Of a stretch of 61,705 nt of DNA, positions 54,155 to 61,705 are shown piece by piece. The stretch is from Acidobacteria bacterium 28-9 (lineage in GTDB: Bacteria > Acidobacteriota > Blastocatellia > Pyrinomonadales > Pyrinomonadaceae), in NCBI GenBank assembly GCA_002050355.1, contig MWYY01000048.1:1-61705 (forward strand), given 5' to 3'. How positions within the stretch are numbered: position 1 is the stretch's first letter; every line of letters begins with the position of its first letter. Both the position numbers and the translations under genes were made by a program. The notes under the pieces were generated by a model. It ran no database searches and was not told the origin of the DNA. It worked only from the letters and a program-made list of their open reading frames with translations.

Positions 54155-55999
54155 ATGGAAGAGCTGAAAAAATTTGCGCGCTATTTTTCGCCTTATAAGC
54201 TGAATGTTATTTTCGGTATTTTGTTTATTTTGTGTTCGATGGCATTTGGGCTTGCGGTGCCTTATCTGGTCGGACAGGCAATTGACGACATCAGCGCAGA
54301 GGCGACGTGGAACAAAATTATTTATTATCCGCTCGCCATTTTGGGTGTCAACTTTTTGAGCGGCGTCTTTCTGTTCTGGCAGCGCAGGCTGCTTATCAAT
54401 GCTTCGCGTCATATCGAATACGATATGCGCCGCGATTTTTACGCTTCCTTGGTCAATCAGCCGCTCGAATATTTTCAAAACAACCGCGTCGGCGACCTTA
54501 TGGCGCGCGCTACAAACGATCTTTCGGCAATACGGCAAATCGTCGGACCGATGATTTTATACAGTTTCCAGGCAATTTTCGCCCTTTGCATTGTTTTGCC
54601 GATTCTGCTTCGCACAAACATTAAGTTGACTCTGTTGATATTGATTCCGATGCCGTTTGTCAGCTTGACCGTAAAATTTCTCGGCGGACAAATTCACGTT
54701 CGGTTTGAAAAAATTCAAGAATTTTTCTCGGATATTACGGCTCGTGCGCAGGAAAACCTGTCGGGCGTGCGTGTCGTTCGCGCTTATGCACAGGAAACAT
54801 CGGAGATTGAAAAGTTTCAGGAACTCAACCGTGAATACGCCAAAAGAAATATCTCGCTCGTCAAATACGGCGCGGCGATGCGCCCGCTGCTTTTCTTTTT
54901 TATCGGCTTGGGTTTTGTCATAATCGTCGCCGTCGGCGTCCCGATGACGGTGCGCGGCGAAATTACGGCAGGTGAATTTACCTCGTATATTCTTTATTTG
55001 CAGCGAATGATTTGGTATTTGATTGCGCTCGGTTACGTCGTTAATCTTTACCAGCGCGGAACAGCAAGTTTGAAAAGGTTCAACGTAGTTCTGGAAACCG
55101 AACCGACTATAAAAGATGCGATTGACGCAAGGAAACAGCCGCAAATTCAAGGCAAAATCGAGTTTCGCAATCTAACTTTCGGTTACAACGGCAAACCTGT
55201 TTTGCGAGACATAAACCTGGAAATCGAACCGGGCAAAACCGTCGCGCTCGTCGGCAAAACCGGAAGCGGAAAATCGACGCTCGTCAGCCTCGTCCCGCGC
55301 CTGCTCGACGCGCCCGAAGATACGATTTTTATTGACGATGTTCCGATTCACCGGTTTCCGCTGGAACAAATCCGCCGCGCAATCGGATTCGTTCCGCAGG
55401 AAACGTTTTTGTTCAGCGATACGCTGGCGGAAAATATTGCCTTCGGCGTCGATGTGCAAAGTCCAAAGTCCAAAGTCCAAAGTCAAGAAAACAACCGATT
55501 AACAACCAACGATGGAAAATCTGCCAGCGAAAGTTCAAATGGCAGACAATCCGCAATCCGAAATTTGCAGCCGGAAATCGAGCGCGCCGCCGAGATTGCC
55601 GGTCTTGCCGACGACATTAAGGATTTTCCTTATAAATACGAACAGCTCGTCGGCGAGCGCGGTATAACTCTGAGCGGCGGACAAAAACAGCGCACGGCGA
55701 TTGCCCGCGCCGTAATGCGAAATCCGCGGATTTTGATTCTCGACGACAGTTTGTCGGCGGTTGACACCTACACGGAAGAAAAAATCCTGAACGGTTTGCG
55801 CGACGTGCGTCAAAACCGAACGACTTTGATTGTTTCGCATCGCATCTCGACCGTCCGCGACGCCGATTTAATCTGCGTTATGCACAACGGGCAAATTATC
55901 GAACGCGGAACGCATGACGAATTGATACGACTCGGCGGTGAATACGCCGATTTGTATGAGCGGCAATTATTGGAAGAGGAACTCGACGCAACAAGTTAA
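54155..55999 (+). CDS. ABC exporter (fused membrane and ATPase domains)
   Basis: A 614-residue half-exporter. Six membrane helices (about 15-310) precede the nucleotide-binding domain: Walker [12 protein letters not shown] near 367, Q-loop [11 protein letters not shown], signature LSGGQKQR near 506, Walker [14 protein letters not shown]-loop IVSHRIST. It is MsbA/LmrA-like and functions as a dimer; the cargo is not evident. About 40 residues ([11 protein letters not shown] and following, residues ~434-474) are inserted between the Q-loop and the signature, exactly where a repeat array lies in the DNA. Confidence 0.9.
   Translation: MEELKKFARYFSPYKLNVIFGILFILCSMAFGLAVPYLVGQAIDDISAEATWNKIIYYPLAILGVNFLSGVFLFWQRRLLINASRHIEYDMRRDFYASLVNQPLEYFQNNRVGDLMARATNDLSAIRQIVGPMILYSFQAIFALCIVLPILLRTNIKLTLLILIPMPFVSLTVKFLGGQIHVRFEKIQEFFSDITARAQENLSGVRVVRAYAQETSEIEKFQELNREYAKRNISLVKYGAAMRPLLFFFIGLGFVIIVAVGVPMTVRGEITAGEFTSYILYLQRMIWYLIALGYVVNLYQRGTASLKRFNVVLETEPTIKDAIDARKQPQIQGKIEFRNLTFGYNGKPVLRDINLEIEPGKTVALVGKTGSGKSTLVSLVPRLLDAPEDTIFIDDVPIHRFPLEQIRRAIGFVPQETFLFSDTLAENIAFGVDVQSPKSKVQSQENNRLTTNDGKSASESSNGRQSAIRNLQPEIERAAEIAGLADDIKDFPYKYEQLVGERGITLSGGQKQRTAIARAVMRNPRILILDDSLSAVDTYTEEKILNGLRDVRQNRTTLIVSHRISTVRDADLICVMHNGQIIERGTHDELIRLGGEYADLYERQLLEEELDATS
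55456..55570. repeat. Heptad array inserted in the ABC exporter ATPase domain
   Basis: Tandem GTCCAAA words (four in a row) are followed by a mixed stretch and then ACAATCC/GCAATCC words, with a CTGCCA...TGGCAG mini-hairpin. Together they encode the non-conserved insertion in the nucleotide-binding domain. The frame is preserved, which needs the total length to be a multiple of three. Confidence 0.75.
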
Positions 56000-56142
56000 A
56001 ATACGGATTGTAAGTTTTATTAAAAGCGTTTTAGAGCAGATTTTTCCACAGGTTTGTTATACTCTCTTTGTGAATAGGGGGATTGTTAGAATTGCAAAGC
56101 TCGAAACTAATTACGCTTTTTAAACTGTTCTCCGCAAAGAAA

Positions 56143-56185
56143 AAAGAAAGCCGTCTCATTCAAATGAGACGGCTTTCTTTTTAAA
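56143..56185. terminator. Bidirectional terminator after the ABC exporter
   Basis: An 18-bp perfect stem (AAAGAAAGCCGTCTCATT, 56143-56160, with its complement at 56163-56180) has a tiny loop. A-rich sequence on the left and T-rich on the right serve both the exporter and the convergent 3D-domain gene. Confidence 0.85.
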
Positions 56186-56241
56186 ATTGGTTAAATTAAA
56201 GTTGTAAAATGTAGTTTATTATAAAAGTTATCTCTAAAATC

Positions 56242-56577
56242 TTATCGTCTTCCGATGACGTTGACCAAAATGGCTCTGCGTCCGAAACGTATCGCTTCAG
56301 AACAACTTGGAACCCAAATGTCCAGGATGCGACCTTTGATAACACCGCCTGTATCTGCAACCGTATATGTTCCGCTGTAAGCGCCGGCGCTTACTTGAAT
56401 GCGCGTGCCGAGCGGCAGAATGCGCGGGTCGGCGGCTACAATTCCGCGGCGGACACCGCTACCGCTAGCCGTTCTGCCTTGCAGGCAATACGCCGTCGCA
56501 CGAAAAGAACGCGCTTCGGAAACCGCTGCGTTTCCTATTGCTTCGGCTGATGCTTCGATTATATTTGTTTGTTGATT
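56242..56577 (-). pseudogene. Displaced C-terminal copy of the 3D-domain protein
   Basis: This is the downstream copy of the 304-bp duplication plus the original gene end. It encodes the 3D domain again and the authentic last residues (AILVNVIGRR), but it has no start of its own in this frame after the 304-bp shift (304 is not a multiple of three). If one repeat copy is removed in silico, the upstream and downstream pieces join into one 166-residue protein. Confidence 0.7.
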
Positions 56578-56881
56578 CTCTGCGTCCGAAACGTATCGCT
56601 TCAGAACAACTTGGAACCCAAATGTCCAGGATGCGACCTTTGATAACACCGCCTGTATCTGCAACCGTATATGTTCCGCTGTAAGCGCCGGCGCTTACTT
56701 GAATGCGCGTGCCGAGCGGCAGAATGCGCGGGTCGGCGGCTACAATTCCGCGGCGGACACCGCTACCGCTAGCCGTTCTGCCTTGCAGGCAATACGCCGT
56801 CGCACGAAAAGAACGCGCTTCGGAAACCGCTGCGTTTCCTATTGCTTCGGCTGATGCTTCGATTATATTTGTTTGTTGATT
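56274..56881. repeat. Perfect 304-bp tandem duplication
   Basis: Copies at 56274-56577 and 56578-56881 appear identical across their full length. They cover most of the 3D domain of a secreted protein. Complete identity means either a very recent duplication or an assembly artefact. Confidence 0.9.
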
Positions 56882-57043
56882 GTCGGGTTGAAGGTTGTTT
56901 TGGACGGTTTGTTGGATATTTTCCTGCGAGTTAATCGCCGTGTCGAATGCTGCTTTGGCTTCGGCTGTCGGCTGAAAGTAAAATAATGCAGCTAACAATG
57001 CTAAAAAGCCGAAGAGGATACTTCCTCTAGCTAGAGTTTTCAT
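56465..57043 (-). CDS. Secreted 3D-domain (RlpA/YuiC-type) protein, 3' end frameshifted by duplication
   Basis: As it stands the frame encodes 192 residues: a signal peptide or anchor (about 1-30), a short linker (with NNLQPDNQQTNIIEA), then the 3D domain with its three aspartates (IVAADPRILPLGTRI, YTVADTGG, KGRILDIWV). The 3D fold is a double-psi barrel found in lytic transglycosylases and cell-wall proteins (MltA, YuiC). After the third Asp motif the natural end is replaced by ~30 unrelated residues because of the 304-bp tandem duplication. The ATG at 57043 has GGAGAA upstream. Confidence 0.75.
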   Translation of the reverse strand: MKTLARGSILFGFLALLAALFYFQPTAEAKAAFDTAINSQENIQQTVQNNLQPDNQQTNIIEASAEAIGNAAVSEARSFRATAYCLQGRTASGSGVRRGIVAADPRILPLGTRIQVSAGAYSGTYTVADTGGVIKGRILDIWVPSCSEAIRFGRRESTNKYNRSISRSNRKRSGFRSAFFSCDGVLPARQNG

Positions 57044-57046
57044 CAA

Positions 57047-57433
57047 TAATTCTCCTTGTAATTTGTTTTGTTTTTTCTGGGCGGTGAAAAATTCAAAATA
57101 CAGAAAAATACCAGATTTTTCTGTGTTAGTTTGCCAAATTCGTTTTTTATTATTTGAAGATGACTGCCCGAGTAAAACAGAAACCCAATAAAGGACTTCT
57201 ATGTGTTAATGTGTTTTGATATTAACATCTCAAACAAGTGTTGTCCAGCCACATAAAAATCTAACGGACAAATGCAGCGAAACAGTTAGCCGGAGAAAAA
57301 CCCGTAAATTAACCTTTTTAATAGACTTTTCAGTTTTAATCTCGTATATTTCAGACAATTAAAAAAACATTCGAGAGAACTATTTACGCGGAAAATTGCC
57401 CGCTTCTTACTGCTCTCTACTTACCTAAATTAT
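57047..57433. other. Spacer between two divergent genes
   Basis: I find no convincing gene in ~390 bases. They contain a short inverted repeat (TGTTAAT 57204-57210 and ATTAACA 57221-57227) and, close to the right-hand gene, a stretch of CTTCTTA/CTACTTA words (about 57400-57430) that may be a weak heptad array. Both flanking promoters should lie here. Confidence 0.5.
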
Positions 57434-58579
57434 ATGAAAATTCTTGTCATCGGCGCGGGACGAATGGGACACGGAGCGGTTTTCGATTTGGCTCATAATT
57501 CGCCGGAAGTTGATTCAATAACAATTGCTGACGCGAATTTTGCAAAAGCCGAACAGGTTGCAAAAATTGCAGGCAGTAGAAAGATCACCGCTAAACAACT
57601 CGACGTTTCCGATTACAAAAAAACCATCTCGGTAATGTGCGGACATGATGCGGCAATTTCCTGCGTCAATTACTGGTTTAATCTCGAACTCGCAAAAGCG
57701 GCGATTGAAACCGGCACGAATTTCTGCGATTTGGGCGGAAACAATTACATCGTTGATGAGCAGCTCGCGCTCAATGATGAAGCGAAAAGCGCGGGAATAA
57801 ACATTATTCCCGATTGCGGACTCGCGCCCGGAATGGTTTCAATTTTGGCGATACACGGCGCAGCTTGTTTTGATGAAATCGAGGAAATCCATATTCGCGT
57901 CGGCGGTTTGCCGCAAAACCCGAAGCCGCCGCTTGATTATCAACTGGTTTTTTCGGTCGAAGGTTTGATAAACGAATACCTTGAAACGGCGCGCGTTATC
58001 CGCAACGGTAAAATTACGGAGGTCGAATCAATGACCGAACTCGAAACGCTTGCCTTCGATGATTTCCCCGCGCTCGAAGCCTTCCAAACTTCGGGCGGAA
58101 CTTCGACCTTACCGGAAACTTTTCTCGGAAAAATTAAGCAACTCGATTACAAAACGATTCGCTACGCAGGACACTGCGCGAAGTTTAAGACGATGATTGA
58201 TATAGGTTTGTGTTCGAGCGAAGAAATTGTTGCCGATTTTGTGAAAATAAAACCGCGTAAAGTTTTGGGCGAGCTTTTGCAGAGAAATCTGCCTGCCGAC
58301 GAGCCTGATTATGTATTGATTCGGCTTGAATTTGTCGGAACAAAAAATAGTGAAAGTAAAACTTTGCGCTACGATATTGTCGATAAATTCGACGATCAAA
58401 CAAACCTAAGCGCGATGATGCGAACGACGGCTTTTCCCGCCTCAATCATCGCGCAAATGGCGGCGCGAGGCGATGTGAAAATGCGCGGCGCGACACCGCA
58501 GGAAAAAGCAATTGACGCAGAAAAGTTTGTCTCAGAAATGAAGAAAAGAAATATTAGAATTACGGAAAGTTATATGTAG
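57434..58579 (+). CDS. Saccharopine-dehydrogenase-family enzyme
   Basis: A 381-residue oxidoreductase. The N-terminal Rossmann loop is MKILVIGAGRMGHGAVFDLA; later AISCVNYWFNLELAKAAIE, NFCDLGGNNYIVDEQLAL, and IIPDCGLAPGMVSILAIHGA match the lysine-6-dehydrogenase/saccharopine dehydrogenase group. By this pattern it may catabolise lysine or act on a related imine; the neighbours give no pathway. It is convergent with the protease gene, and a perfect hairpin lies between them. Confidence 0.85.
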   Translation: MKILVIGAGRMGHGAVFDLAHNSPEVDSITIADANFAKAEQVAKIAGSRKITAKQLDVSDYKKTISVMCGHDAAISCVNYWFNLELAKAAIETGTNFCDLGGNNYIVDEQLALNDEAKSAGINIIPDCGLAPGMVSILAIHGAACFDEIEEIHIRVGGLPQNPKPPLDYQLVFSVEGLINEYLETARVIRNGKITEVESMTELETLAFDDFPALEAFQTSGGTSTLPETFLGKIKQLDYKTIRYAGHCAKFKTMIDIGLCSSEEIVADFVKIKPRKVLGELLQRNLPADEPDYVLIRLEFVGTKNSESKTLRYDIVDKFDDQTNLSAMMRTTAFPASIIAQMAARGDVKMRGATPQEKAIDAEKFVSEMKKRNIRITESYM

Positions 58580-58644
58580 TTTACAGCAGTTGCAGCAGGT
58601 TACAGATAGCTGCGGGATGTGATGAAAATTTTCGGAAACTCTAC

Positions 58645-58684
58645 GATGTTTGTGAATCGAATGGTTTTTCGATTCACAAACATC
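58645..58684. repeat. Perfect 17-bp hairpin between convergent genes
   Basis: The left arm 58645-58661 (GATGTTTGTGAATCGAA) and right arm 58668-58684 are exact complements with a 6-nt loop. The position between two stop codons suggests termination, but the T-tract is weak on both strands, so the role is uncertain. Confidence 0.8.
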
Positions 58685-58716
58685 ATATTTGAAAAAACAC
58701 CAATGATTACACTGCA

Positions 58717-61635
58717 TTACGGTTTTTGATAGTTTGGAAAACCTCCATGCGCGGGCGTTATCATCGGATTTGCTCTTAGCGCGTTTAGCGTAACTTCGAC
58801 CGCTTTTTCCAGTTGAATGTCGTGTCCGGCGCGCCAGAGTCTCGGATCGAGGTCGACTTCGATGTCGGGTGCAACGCCTTTGTTTTCGATGTCGAGTTCG
58901 CCCTGCGCGTTTCGGAAGGCAACGCGCGGCGCAGTTACAGTTCCGCCGTCAATCAAAATCGGGTAGTTATAAATACCGACAAGTCCGCCCCAGGTGCGTT
59001 TGCCGACGAGCGTTCCGACTTTCGCTTGACGAAAAAGCCACGGCATCAAATCGCCTCCCGAACCCGCGTATTCGTTGATAATCATTGTTTTCGGTCCGTA
59101 GATTGAGCCGACCGGCGTGGCAAAATCTTCGCCTTCGCGCGTTGACCAGTAATTCATCAGCGGACGGCGCATATAATCAATAATATAATCCGCCGCGCTG
59201 CCGCCGCCATTAAAGCGTTCGTCAATGACCGCGCCTTGTTTGTCAATCTGCGCGAAGTAATAACGATTAAAATTCGTGTAGCCGGCGCCGCCCGTGTTCG
59301 GCAGATAGACATATGCGAGTTTGCCACCGCTCAGTTCGGAAACTTTGCGGCGATTGCCTTCAATCCATGCTAAATTTCTGAGACCGTTTTCGCTTGCCGT
59401 CGGAACGACCGTTACTTCGCGCGCGCCTTTGCCGTCCGGACTCGGACCGACTTTGATAATGATTTGTTTTCCGGCTGTTTCCTGGAAAAACGAATAAATA
59501 TTGTCGGTTGCTTTGACTTCGCGCCCGTTGACCGCCAATAAATATTCGCCGACCTGGACGTTGACGCCCGGCTGCGTGAGCGGCGCGAACAAACCCGGAT
59601 TCCAATTTTCGCCGTCGTAAATCCTGGCGAAACGATAACGTCCGTTTTCAATTGTGTAATCCGCGCCGAGCAAGCCGCCCGTATAGCGCGTCGGTATCGG
59701 GGAATCTCCGCCGCCCGAATTGTGATGCCCGACCGTCATATTGCCGAGCATTTCCTGGAAAAGATAATTCAAATCATTGCGGCTTGAGAGGGTTTCCAAA
59801 TATGGTCGGTATTTTTCTTCAGTCGCTTTAATATTAAGTCCGTGAAAAGTTGGGTCGTAGAAAAAGTCGCGCTGGATGCGCCAGACTTCCCTGTACATCT
59901 GTCGCCACTCGGCACGCGGGTCAACCATTACTTCCATTTCACCGACATTAAGAACGCCTTCGCCCGGTTTCATCGGCAAAACGGTTGACGCGATGGTGTA
60001 CCGATTGGGGAATTGTCCGAACAGCATTTTCTCGCCGTTGGCGGAAACGTCGAACAAGACTACACCGTCGAGAATTTTCTCGGCTTTGCGCTTGTCCATA
60101 TCGAAGCGGTGAACCGCCGCGCCGAACTGTGGCGTCGCGGACGTTCCCGAACTCGGTATGTTTTCGAGCAAAAAGAATGTTCCCGCTTTGCCCGATACCA
60201 ATCCTTGATAATCACGCGCCGGAAGCGGCAAGGCGACGACGCGCTGACCGATTTTTTCCAAATCAACTGTAACCGCAACCGGCTCGGGTTTCGCGCCCGG
60301 CGGTTTCGGCGCGTCGGTTTTTTGGTCTTGGATTTTCTCTTCATCGCTTTCGGGCGAGAGCGGCGACGGGTCGGTCTTTTTCAAAACAACCGCATAAACG
60401 CTACGCGTTGTGCGAAACGAGGCACTCGACAAATCAAGCCAGCCGGTGGTCGGACCATTGTCTGTGCTGGCAGTGAAATAAACATATTTTCCGCCTCGGT
60501 CAAAAGCCGCATAACGCGCGTCGCTTAACCCGTCCGTTACTTGCGTCGCCTTATTCGTATCAAGCGAATAAAGTTGAACCGTGCCGAGACGATTTCGCAA
60601 TTGTTTGGTATAGACAATCCATTTGCTGTCTGGCGACCATTCCGGGTCGAGAACCGGAAATGGATTTTCATAAGTGTTCGTATCAACTTTGACTGGCGTC
60701 CCTTTTGCAACGTCGAGATACCAAATGTTTAGACGTTTATCGGTGAACAAAATCTTTTTGCTGTCCGGCGAAAACTTTGGCGAATAAAAATAAGAAGAGG
60801 GATTGCCGAGACTGATTTTTTTGACTTCGCCCATTCCCGTCTGGTCGCGCAAATGCAAAGCGTATTCACCGGATTCATCCGAAAAATAAGCAATCCAGCG
60901 TCCGTCTGGCGACCAAGCCGGGTCGCGTTCGGCAGCGCTGGGCGTGTTCGTCAAATTGCGCGCATTTCCCTTTTCAACCGGAACGCTGATAATCTCGCCG
61001 CGCGCTTCAAACACGGCGCGCGCGCCCGAAGGCGAAATGGCAACGTTTGAAATTCTCGACGCGACTCGCTCATATCGCTGGCGAACCTGCGGCAAATCGC
61101 CGTTCAAAGTGATATTTACTTTGTTCGTTTTGCCCGAATCGGGATTGTAGATATTTATCGAGCCGAATTGTTCATAAACAATTGCGTCCGGTCCGGCTGA
61201 AGCCGTTTTTAAATCGAGTCCGGTGTTGTTAATTGCGTGCACAACTTTTTTCGTTTTCGTATCGTAAGAATAAAGGGTTACGTTTTTGCCGCTGCGGTCG
61301 GAGAGAAAATAAATTTTATCATTCATCCAGAGTGGCGTGTAGTCGTTTGAATTCTGGCGCGGAATTTCTTCGACGCTCGAATCCGCAAGATTGCCAATCC
61401 AGATTTTGGTTGTGCGTCCGCCGCGATACATTTTCCACTGCGCTGTCGCCGAACCAAGCGGCATGTAAGCGATGCGCGAGCCGTCGGGCGAAAAAGAGGC
61501 GACGCCGCCCGCCATCGGAAATGGCAATTCATTTGGCAAGCCTTCACCTGTAATCGGCATCGTGTACATTTTTGGCAAGGGCATTCCCGTTCCGCGCGTC
61601 GAAAGAAAAACGACGGATTTTCCGTCCGGCGTCCA
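58717..61635 (-). CDS. Tricorn-like S41 protease with beta-propeller (N-terminus missing)
   Basis: At least 972 residues are visible. The first ~420 form WD40/TolB-like propeller blades (WTPDGKSVVFLSTR, FSPDGSRIAYMP, WSPDGRWIAYFSDE). They are followed by a core domain, a PDZ-like domain (NVQVGEYLLAVNGREVKATD) and the S41 peptidase core: VGHHNSGGGD with the catalytic His region, and NEYAGSGGDLMPW with the catalytic Ser. Such proteins degrade peptides, probably in the periplasm. The frame remains open beyond Met at 61584 up to the fold-back at 61635, so the real N-terminus and signal peptide lie outside the window. Confidence 0.88.
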   Translation of the reverse strand, partial: WTPDGKSVVFLSTRGTGMPLPKMYTMPITGEGLPNELPFPMAGGVASFSPDGSRIAYMPLGSATAQWKMYRGGRTTKIWIGNLADSSVEEIPRQNSNDYTPLWMNDKIYFLSDRSGKNVTLYSYDTKTKKVVHAINNTGLDLKTASAGPDAIVYEQFGSINIYNPDSGKTNKVNITLNGDLPQVRQRYERVASRISNVAISPSGARAVFEARGEIISVPVEKGNARNLTNTPSAAERDPAWSPDGRWIAYFSDESGEYALHLRDQTGMGEVKKISLGNPSSYFYSPKFSPDSKKILFTDKRLNIWYLDVAKGTPVKVDTNTYENPFPVLDPEWSPDSKWIVYTKQLRNRLGTVQLYSLDTNKATQVTDGLSDARYAAFDRGGKYVYFTASTDNGPTTGWLDLSSASFRTTRSVYAVVLKKTDPSPLSPESDEEKIQDQKTDAPKPPGAKPEPVAVTVDLEKIGQRVVALPLPARDYQGLVSGKAGTFFLLENIPSSGTSATPQFGAAVHRFDMDKRKAEKILDGVVLFDVSANGEKMLFGQFPNRYTIASTVLPMKPGEGVLNVGEMEVMVDPRAEWRQMYREVWRIQRDFFYDPTFHGLNIKATEEKYRPYLETLSSRNDLNYLFQEMLGNMTVGHHNSGGGDSPIPTRYTGGLLGADYTIENGRYRFARIYDGENWNPGLFAPLTQPGVNVQVGEYLLAVNGREVKATDNIYSFFQETAGKQIIIKVGPSPDGKGAREVTVVPTASENGLRNLAWIEGNRRKVSELSGGKLAYVYLPNTGGAGYTNFNRYYFAQIDKQGAVIDERFNGGGSAADYIIDYMRRPLMNYWSTREGEDFATPVGSIYGPKTMIINEYAGSGGDLMPWLFRQAKVGTLVGKRTWGGLVGIYNYPILIDGGTVTAPRVAFRNAQGELDIENKGVAPDIEVDLDPRLWRAGHDIQLEKAVEVTLNALRANPMITPAHGGFPNYQKP
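60249..60319. repeat. Internal partner of the right-edge inverted repeat
   Basis: This 71-nt stretch inside the protease gene is copied in inverted orientation at the right edge of the window, with one difference. Confidence 0.85.
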
Positions 61636-61705
61636 ACCGACGCGCCGAAACCGCCGGGCGCGAAACCCTAGCCGGTTGCGGTTACAGTTGATTTGGAAAA
61701 AATCG
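61635..61705. repeat. Inverted fold-back copy of 60249-60319 at the right edge
   Basis: Read on the minus strand, this stretch repeats 60249-60319 with one substitution. It changes a GAG codon of the protease to TAG when both copies are read in the same orientation. The junction shares the 6 bases AACCGA with both sequences. Together with the left edge, it suggests a chimeric contig end. Confidence 0.9.

Noticed and set aside
56242..56664. Independent 140-residue protein in the duplicated 3D region
   Set aside because: Its start lies within duplicated sequence out of frame with the signal peptide, so it is the displaced gene end, not a second gene.
781..57430. Heptad arrays as CRISPR arrays
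   Set aside because: Units are 7 nt without spacers and the words degenerate gradually; no cas genes are present.
781..57430. Heptad arrays as REP elements or insertion-sequence remnants
   Set aside because: Words differ between loci rather than sharing one consensus, and no transposase or RAYT gene is visible.
1..61705. tRNA, rRNA or known riboswitch genes
   Set aside because: I looked for T-loop-like GTTCGAATC motifs and conserved rRNA stretches and saw none; a covariance-model search could still find something by tool.

Overview
The window looks like a bacterial contig, probably from the Acidobacteriota and perhaps class Blastocatellia. That placement is inferred from three paralogous secreted VWA proteins of the acidobacterial 'VWFA-related' type, a futalosine-type menaquinone pathway (mqnA, mqnC), a tricorn/S41-like protease, and many genes without a clear Shine-Dalgarno site. 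I saw no transposase, prophage, CRISPR array, rRNA or tRNA.

Layout. 1-4.6 kb: DUF2085 membrane protein, glpX, a seven-iron ferredoxin, a small zinc-ribbon protein, peptide deformylase and an ATP-grasp enzyme. 5-11.6 kb: a 1014-residue sensor kinase facing a minus-strand group (ZIP transporter, TPM protein, nucleotidyltransferase-like protein, LemA). 12-27.2 kb: a division and cell-wall (dcw) cluster in canonical order, rsmH-ftsL-ftsI-murF-mraY-murD-ftsW-murG-murC-ftsQ-ftsA-ftsZ, lacking murE, murB, ddl and mraZ. 27.3-37 kb: pdxA, a response regulator, an NtrY-like kinase, a CAAX-type protease, nadC and valS. 37-42.3 kb: three VWA proteins around a phosphohexomutase, then a small interrupted ORF. 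42.3-47.5 kb: a cyclase-like hydrolase, a GNAT protein, mqnA, mqnC and small unknown genes. 47.6-51.3 kb: two tandem fatty-acid desaturases followed by a histidine kinase/response regulator pair. 51.3-61.7 kb: a PD-(D/E)XK-like protein, a lipoprotein, a thioesterase, an ABC exporter, a 3D-domain protein hit by a perfect 304-bp tandem duplication, a saccharopine-dehydrogenase-family enzyme and a truncated tricorn-like protease.

Two features cut across the genes. First, about twenty junctions carry AT-rich, imperfect repeats with a 7-nt period (9-nt at one locus). At most loci they form two mutually complementary arms, that is, an imperfect hairpin. The repeat word differs from place to place, and the arms run into gene ends and even interrupt two conserved domains (NtrY-like kinase, ABC exporter). 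I regard this as the most interesting signal. Second, both window ends are inverted near-copies of sequence 1.3-2.6 kb inward. This fits chimeric fold-back contig ends better than biology, so the terminal ~160 and ~70 bases should not be trusted.
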